A stretch of 11,270 bases of DNA from positions 1 through 11,270 of the forward strand of contig CALKHQ010000140.1 of NCBI GenBank assembly GCA_937988735.1. The letters run 5' to 3'. The DNA is from an uncultured Alphaproteobacteria bacterium (GTDB lineage Bacteria > Pseudomonadota > Alphaproteobacteria > CALKHQ01). Of this stretch, positions 7,718-11,270 are shown piece after piece; within the stretch, counting starts at the first letter, position 1; each line of letters opens with the position of its first letter. The notes under the pieces are model-generated. The model saw only the letters and a program-made list of their open reading frames with translations, was not told the origin of the DNA and searched no databases. Made by a program: the position numbers and the translations under genes.

Positions 7718-8485
7718 ATGTTCAGGCGACTGCGGGAAGACATCACCGCGATTCGCAGCCGGGATCCCGCAGCGCGGTCCACGGCCTCCATCCTGTTCTG
7801 CTATCCCAGCCTGCACGCCATCTGGTTCTATCGGCTGGCGCATCGCCTCTGGCTGTGGCGGATGTATTTCCTCGGCCGCTTCGTCTCGGCGCTCGGCCGC
7901 TGGTTCACGGGGATCGAGATCCACCCGGGAGCGAAGATAGGGCGCAACCTCTTCATTGACCACGGCATGGGCGTCGTGATCGGCGAGACCGCCGAGATCG
8001 GCGACGACGTGACCCTCTATCACGGCGTCACCCTGGGCGGTGTCGCGCCCTCGATCGACAGCGACAAGCAGCGCAATATCAAGCGCCATCCGACCCTGGA
8101 GAACGGGGTCATCGTCGGCTCGGGCGCGCAGATCCTCGGCCCGATCACCATCGGCGCCAACGCGCGGATCGGCGCCAATGCGGTGGTGACGCGGGATGTC
8201 CCGCCCGGCGCCACCATGGTCGGCGTGCCCGCCCGCCAGGTGGTGCGCGAGAAGGCCTGCAAGGACAGCTTCGCTCCCTACGGCACCCCGCTGGGCGACC
8301 TGCCCGATCCTGCGGCGCGGGCCATCCAGGGCCTGATGGATCAGGTGACGGCGCTCTCCGCCCGGGTGCAGGAGCTGGAGCGGATGCTGGCCGAGCGGCC
8401 GCCGATCGAGCCGCTGCCAGCACCGCTCCCCGCGCCGGTGCACAAGGATCCCGCCCCGCGCCGACGCGCCGCCGATCCGGTGTGA
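7718..8485 (+). CDS. cysE: Serine O-acetyltransferase
   Basis: CysE transfers acetyl from acetyl-CoA to L-serine to give O-acetylserine, the carbon skeleton for cysteine synthesis. The 255-residue product is the short type: it has only about 65 residues of helical N-terminal sequence, against roughly 140 in E. coli, followed by a left-handed beta-helix of hexapeptide repeats (about 67-165) with the catalytic Asp81-His82 (FIDHGMG) and His102 (LYHGVTLGG). After the helix comes a tail of about 75 residues with a predicted coiled coil (about 203-226) and a Pro/Ala-rich end. The last residue is Val rather than the Ile many family members use to dock O-acetylserine sulfhydrylase. A strong AAGGAGG (7706-7712) five bases before the ATG fixes the start. 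The stop codon overlaps the GTG of the next gene. Confidence 0.94.
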   Translation: MFRRLREDITAIRSRDPAARSTASILFCYPSLHAIWFYRLAHRLWLWRMYFLGRFVSALGRWFTGIEIHPGAKIGRNLFIDHGMGVVIGETAEIGDDVTLYHGVTLGGVAPSIDSDKQRNIKRHPTLENGVIVGSGAQILGPITIGANARIGANAVVTRDVPPGATMVGVPARQVVREKACKDSFAPYGTPLGDLPDPAARAIQGLMDQVTALSARVQELERMLAERPPIEPLPAPLPAPVHKDPAPRRRAADPV

Positions 8486-9588
8486 CCCGCATCTACCTCG
8501 ACTACAACGCCTCGGCGCCGCTGCGGCCGGAGGCGCGCGCCGCCATGACGGCCGCGTGGGACGTGGTGGGCAACGCCTCCTCCGTCCACTGGCACGGCCG
8601 GCGGGCCCATGCGCTCATCGAGCAGGCGCGGGAGACGGTGGCAGCCGCGGTCGGCGCGGCGCCTGCCGGTGTCGTGTTCACCGCCGGCGGCACCGAGGCC
8701 AACAACCTTGCGCTCGCTTTCGGCGCGGAGCGGCCATTGCTGGTGTCGGCGATCGAGCACGATTCCGTCCTCCGCACCGCGTTCGCCCGCGGCGGGGCGG
8801 TGGTGCCGGCGACGGCCGCCGGCACCGTCGATCTCGACAGCCTCGACCGCCAGCTCGCCGCGGCCGGGCCCGGCGCGCTGGTGGCGCTGATGGCGGTGAA
8901 CAACGAGACCGGCGTCATCCAGCCGGTTGCGGAAGCGGTCGCCATGGCCCGCCGGCACGGCGCGCTGGTCCATTGCGACGCGGTGCAGGCGCTGGGGCGC
9001 GTTCCGCTCGACATGGCGGCGCTCGGCGTCGACATGCTGGCGCTCTCCGCCCACAAGATCGGCGGCCCGCAGGGCGTCGGCGCGCTGGTGCTGCGCGAGG
9101 GCGTCGCGCCGCCGCCGCTGCTGCACGGCGGCGGGCAGGAGCGCGGCCGCCGCCCGGGGACGCAGAATGTCGCAGGCATCGCCGGCTTCGCCGCCGCCGT
9201 CGCCGTGACCGCTGCCGGGGAGGGCGCAGACCTCGCCGGCTGGCGCGACGCGATGGAGGCGCGGATCGTGGCCGGCTGTCCGACAGCGGTCGTCGCGGGG
9301 GCGAACGCCCCGCGGGTGGGGGGCGTGAGCTGCATCGCGCTCCCGGGCCTGCGGGCCGAGACCCAGCTCATGATGCTCGACCTCGAAGGCTTCTCGGTCA
9401 GCGCCGGGTCGGCCTGCTCCTCCGGCAAGGTGTCGCAGAGCCACGTGCTTGGCGCCATGGGCCTGGACGAGGCGGTGGCGGGCTGCGCGATCCGTGTCAG
9501 CGCAGGCTGGGCGAGCCGCCGCGAGGAGCTGGAAGCCTTCGCCGACGCCTGGCTGGCGATGGCCGCGAAACACGGGCGTGCGGCCTGA
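8482..9588 (+). CDS. Cysteine desulfurase, NifS/IscS-like (group I)
   Basis: This PLP enzyme removes sulfur from L-cysteine, giving alanine and an enzyme persulfide used for Fe-S clusters, thiolated tRNA or cofactors. The 368-residue product shows YLDYNASAPLRPEA (5-18), TAGGTEANNLAL (67-78), EHDSV (92-96), NNETGV (140-145), CDAVQALG (165-172, PLP-contacting Asp166), SAHKIGG with the Schiff-base Lys192, GGGQERGRRPGTQN (216-229) and the mobile loop SAGSACSSGK with the catalytic Cys312, of the longer group I type. It is about 35 residues shorter than IscS at the C terminus, so it may not serve IscU in the usual way. Its GTG start overlaps the cysE stop (GTGA), which suggests translational coupling. 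No iscU or iscR lies next to it. The exact subfamily (iscS or nifS) cannot be fixed from the sequence. Confidence 0.93.
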   Translation: MTRIYLDYNASAPLRPEARAAMTAAWDVVGNASSVHWHGRRAHALIEQARETVAAAVGAAPAGVVFTAGGTEANNLALAFGAERPLLVSAIEHDSVLRTAFARGGAVVPATAAGTVDLDSLDRQLAAAGPGALVALMAVNNETGVIQPVAEAVAMARRHGALVHCDAVQALGRVPLDMAALGVDMLALSAHKIGGPQGVGALVLREGVAPPPLLHGGGQERGRRPGTQNVAGIAGFAAAVAVTAAGEGADLAGWRDAMEARIVAGCPTAVVAGANAPRVGGVSCIALPGLRAETQLMMLDLEGFSVSAGSACSSGKVSQSHVLGAMGLDEAVAGCAIRVSAGWASRREELEAFADAWLAMAAKHGRAA

Positions 9589-9621
9589 AAACACCTTGAC
9601 GGCGGCGGTTTCCGGCATGAC

Positions 9622-9650
9622 TTGACAGGGGGCCGGCCGCTCTCCCATAC
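9622..9650 (+). promoter_or_regulatory. Candidate promoter for ferredoxin-tenA
   Basis: A perfect -35 hexamer TTGACA (9622-9627), preceded by C as is common in alphaproteobacterial housekeeping promoters, stands 17 bases before CCATAC (9645-9650), a weak -10. It lies in the 127-bp gap between the desulfurase and ferredoxin genes, about 65 bases before the ferredoxin start, and suggests the second pair of genes can be transcribed separately. A second TTGAC occurs at 9596-9600 without a plausible -10. Confidence 0.5.
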
Positions 9651-9715
9651 AGCGCGTTCCTGAGCCAGCGGCCGAGCAGCCCGGCGCTATCTCCGAGGAC
9701 CGGAGCAGTGATGCG

Positions 9716-10045
9716 ATGCCCAAGATGACGTTCATCTACCCGGACGGGACGCCGCGGGAGGTCGATGCTCCCGTCGGGCTCTCGGTCCTGGAGATCGCGC
9801 ATCGTCACGGGATCGACATCGAAGGCGCCTGCGAGGGCTCGCTCGCCTGTTCCACCTGCCACGTGATCGTCGACAAGGCGTGGTACGGCAAGCTGAACGA
9901 GGCGAGCGAGGACGAGGAGGACATGCTGGACCTCGCCTTCGGCCTGACCCCGACCTCGCGGCTGGGCTGCCAGCTGATCATGACCGAGGAGCTGGACGGG
10001 CTCACCGTGCGCCTGCCCGACGCGGTGCGCAATCTGCTCGAATGA
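9716..10045 (+). CDS. fdx: [2Fe-2S] ferredoxin, adrenodoxin/ISC type
   Basis: The 109-residue protein is a vertebrate-adrenodoxin/ISC-type [2Fe-2S] ferredoxin. The cluster ligands are Cys39, Cys45, Cys48 and Cys85, in the C-x5-C-x2-C-x36-C pattern of this class, within EGACEGSLACSTCHV and SRLGCQL. The acidic helix NEASEDEEDMLD (61-72) is the usual interaction surface for reductase and cysteine desulfurase partners. Such ferredoxins donate electrons in Fe-S cluster assembly or to cytochromes P450 and related enzymes; the desulfurase upstream favours the first. It acts in the cytoplasm. The ATG at 9716 has GGAG ten bases before it; an ATG at 9725 would lose only three residues. The stop overlaps the tenA start (ATGA). 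The symbol follows the isc ferredoxin, though no other isc gene is here. Confidence 0.93.
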   Translation: MPKMTFIYPDGTPREVDAPVGLSVLEIAHRHGIDIEGACEGSLACSTCHVIVDKAWYGKLNEASEDEEDMLDLAFGLTPTSRLGCQLIMTEELDGLTVRLPDAVRNLLE

Positions 10046-10743
10046 CGGGCTGGGCCACGCCCGGCGGGCTGTTCGCCGGACTCCGCGACGCCGCGGCTGC
10101 CGACTGGCGGCGCTACGTGGAACATCCGTTCGTGGCCGGCCTCGCCGACGGCACGCTGCCGGAGCCGGTGTTCCGCGCCTATCTGGTGCAGGACTGGCTG
10201 TTCCTCCTCCAGTTCGCCCGCGCCTTCGCGCTCGCCGCCTACAAGAGCGACCGGCTGGACGACATGCGTCAGGCGACCGCCGGCCTCGACGCGATCATCA
10301 ACCTGGAGATGGGGCTCCACATCCGCTACTGCGCCGGCTGGGGCATCGACGAGGCAGCACTGGCGGCGGCTGAGGAGCATCCGCACACGGTCGCCTACAC
10401 CCGCTATGTCCTCGACGCCGGCATGGCCGGCGACCTGCTCGACCTGCATGTCGCGCTGGCCCCATGCATGCTGGGCTATGGCGAGATCGGAGCGCGGCTG
10501 ATCGCCGATCCGGCCACGCGACGCCAGGGCAACCCCTACATGAGCTGGATCGAGATGTACGGCGGCGAGGAGTTCCAGGCCGCCGCGCGGGCCGAGGAGG
10601 CGATGCTCGACCGGCTCTACGCCCGCCGGGGCGGGCAGTCGCGGCTGCCGGATCTGCAGCGCATCTTCGGTGCCGCCACCAGGCTCGAGGCCGCCTTCTG
10701 GCAGATGGGCTTCGACATTGCGGCGGCGGAGGCGGCGCGCTAG
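10042..10743 (+). CDS. tenA: Aminopyrimidine aminohydrolase (thiaminase II), TenA family
   Basis: TenA hydrolyses aminopyrimidine breakdown products of thiamine (such as aminomethyl-HMP) to HMP, which re-enters thiamine synthesis, and can cleave thiamine itself. The 233-residue all-helical product carries the expected active-site set by motif position: Asp51 in YLVQDWLFL, Tyr119 in HTVAYTRY, the nucleophile Cys142 in ALAPCMLGYGEIG, Tyr173 in WIEMYGGEEF and Glu216 in ATRLEAAFW. Cys142 marks the TenA_C type rather than the Cys-less TenA_E type. The start overlaps the ferredoxin stop by four bases, so the two are probably co-translated. The surrounding genes contain no other thiamine gene and I see no TPP riboswitch, so regulation by thiamine is not evident. 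The longer open frame from 9880 is rejected because it lies in the ferredoxin gene. Confidence 0.93.
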   Translation: MTGWATPGGLFAGLRDAAAADWRRYVEHPFVAGLADGTLPEPVFRAYLVQDWLFLLQFARAFALAAYKSDRLDDMRQATAGLDAIINLEMGLHIRYCAGWGIDEAALAAAEEHPHTVAYTRYVLDAGMAGDLLDLHVALAPCMLGYGEIGARLIADPATRRQGNPYMSWIEMYGGEEFQAAARAEEAMLDRLYARRGGQSRLPDLQRIFGAATRLEAAFWQMGFDIAAAEAAR

Positions 10744-10761
10744 TCGCGGCGTCGCGCGTGC

Positions 10762-10784
10762 GACGGCGGCATGTGACCGCCGTC
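10762..10784 (+). terminator. 8-bp perfect hairpin after tenA, possible terminator
   Basis: GACGGCGG (10762-10769) and CCGCCGTC (10777-10784) form a perfect 8-bp stem with a 7-base loop, starting 19 bases after the tenA stop codon. There is no T-run after it, so termination is only suggested by stem strength and position. The rest of the gap to 10877 holds a small CCCGG/CCGGG inverted repeat at 10836-10851 and no recognisable promoter. Confidence 0.45.
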
Positions 10785-10877
10785 ATGGAACCGCCACAGA
10801 AGCTGGTAGATTCTGGCAGCGGGTTTTCCCGATGGCCCGGTGCACGCCGGGTTGTCGCGAGAGGGCGAGAGGGTGGG

Positions 10878-11270
10878 ATGACCGAGCTACTGGCCGCCAC
10901 TGCCGGCCCGCAGCCGGGTCTGGGTGTCCGGGCGCTGCAGTCCCCGATCGGGCGGATCGCGTCCGGCTGGTGGATCGACGGGCCCGCGCTTGCCGCGATG
11001 CTGCGCGTCTATTTCCCGCTGTCGCGGCTGTGGGCGGCGTCGGAGCTTTCGGGCACGGACGTCGATGCCTTCGCCGCCGCGGCCGGCGTGCGCATCCCCG
11101 GCTTCCTGCGTGCCCGCACCGCCCGGGCGCTGGCCCGGGTTGCCGACGCGCGCGCGGCGGCCGAGGCTGCCGTTGGCGCCCGCGACGCCGCCTTCTGGTC
11201 GCCGGAGCCGCCGCTGCACGACCGGCTGCTGCACCTGGAGCGTGCGCGGCTCGCCGCCTGCGACCGCTAC
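10878..11270 (+). CDS. Unrecognised protein, N-terminal part
   Basis: An open frame begins at ATG 10878 and runs through the window edge, giving 131 complete residues. GAGAGGG (10867-10873) four bases before the ATG is a possible ribosome site. The sequence is rich in Ala, Arg and Leu and looks mostly helical; it has no signal peptide. Notable stretches are SPIGRIASGWWIDGPALAAM (22-41), the aromatic VYFPLSRLWAA (44-54), and near the end PPLHDRLLHLERARLAACDRY (up to residue 131). I do not recognise the family; the N-terminal extension of a larger enzyme is a possibility that the missing part would settle. Third-position GC and codon use resemble those of the neighbouring genes, and the opposite-strand frame at 10887-11234 has no better support. 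Confidence 0.6.
   Translation, partial: MTELLAATAGPQPGLGVRALQSPIGRIASGWWIDGPALAAMLRVYFPLSRLWAASELSGTDVDAFAAAAGVRIPGFLRARTARALARVADARAAAEAAVGARDAAFWSPEPPLHDRLLHLERARLAACDRY

Noticed and set aside
7602..7959. Two short plus-strand frames (7602-7940 and 7636-7959) before and within cysE
   Set aside because: They overlap cysE in other frames and lack ribosome sites; the gap before 7718 looks regulatory.
8341..9735. 464-codon open frame on the minus strand
   Set aside because: Antisense to the cysE end and the desulfurase gene; no motif or ribosome site.
10306..10320. ExxxH motif (residues 89-93 of TenA) as a sign of a diiron oxidase
   Set aside because: Similar residues occur in ordinary TenA proteins, and Cys142 with the remaining active-site set supports TenA.
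10813..10830. Possible sigma-54 promoter (TGGCAG and TTTTCC)
   Set aside because: The GC dinucleotide of the -12 element is absent and spacing does not fit.
10792..10832. Possible TPP riboswitch fragment (CTGGTAGATTCTGGCAGCGGG resemblance near tenA)
   Set aside because: The CUGAGA box and the pairing CCAG are missing, and it lies after tenA rather than before a thiamine gene.

Overview
The window reads as an ordinary chromosomal stretch of a high-GC alphaproteobacterium. A Rhodospirillales-like source is my best guess, from the style of the proteins and the gene neighbourhood rather than from a marker gene. The DNA is strongly GC-rich, with GC at most third codon positions, so long open frames occur on the opposite strand of nearly every gene; I treated these as shadows. 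I see no insertion sequences, phage genes, tRNA, rRNA or CRISPR.

Layout. Positions 1-1046 (minus) hold the N-terminal third of glnE, cut by the window edge. Divergent from it, 1110-4421 (plus) encodes a 1,103-residue AsmA/YhdP-like envelope protein with an N-terminal membrane anchor. It converges on tyrS (4448-5719, minus) across 26 bp containing two GC hairpins. Divergent from tyrS is anmK (5776-6906, plus), which starts with GTG. anmK converges with and overlaps by 34 bp an alpha/beta hydrolase gene (6873-7520, minus). On the plus strand follow cysE (7718-8485), overlapping a cysteine desulfurase gene by 4 bp (8482-9588); then, after a promoter-like gap, an ISC-type [2Fe-2S] ferredoxin gene (9716-10045) overlapping tenA by 4 bp (10042-10743). 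After a 134-bp gap with a hairpin, an unrecognised gene begins at 10878 and runs off the end.

How the genes may work together. The left half combines nitrogen control (GlnE), outer-envelope maintenance (AsmA-like), translation (TyrRS) and cell-wall recycling (AnmK). The right half has a sulfur theme: CysE makes O-acetylserine for cysteine, the desulfurase releases cysteine sulfur as persulfide, the ferredoxin is of the type that gives electrons for Fe-S assembly, and TenA salvages the pyrimidine part of thiamine, a sulfur-containing cofactor. No scaffold gene (iscU), iscA, chaperone gene or iscR is present here, so this is not a classical isc operon. I found no convincing novel system; the most interesting points are the cysE-desulfurase / ferredoxin-tenA arrangement, an AT-rich rare-codon patch inside glnE, and the unidentified gene at the right edge.
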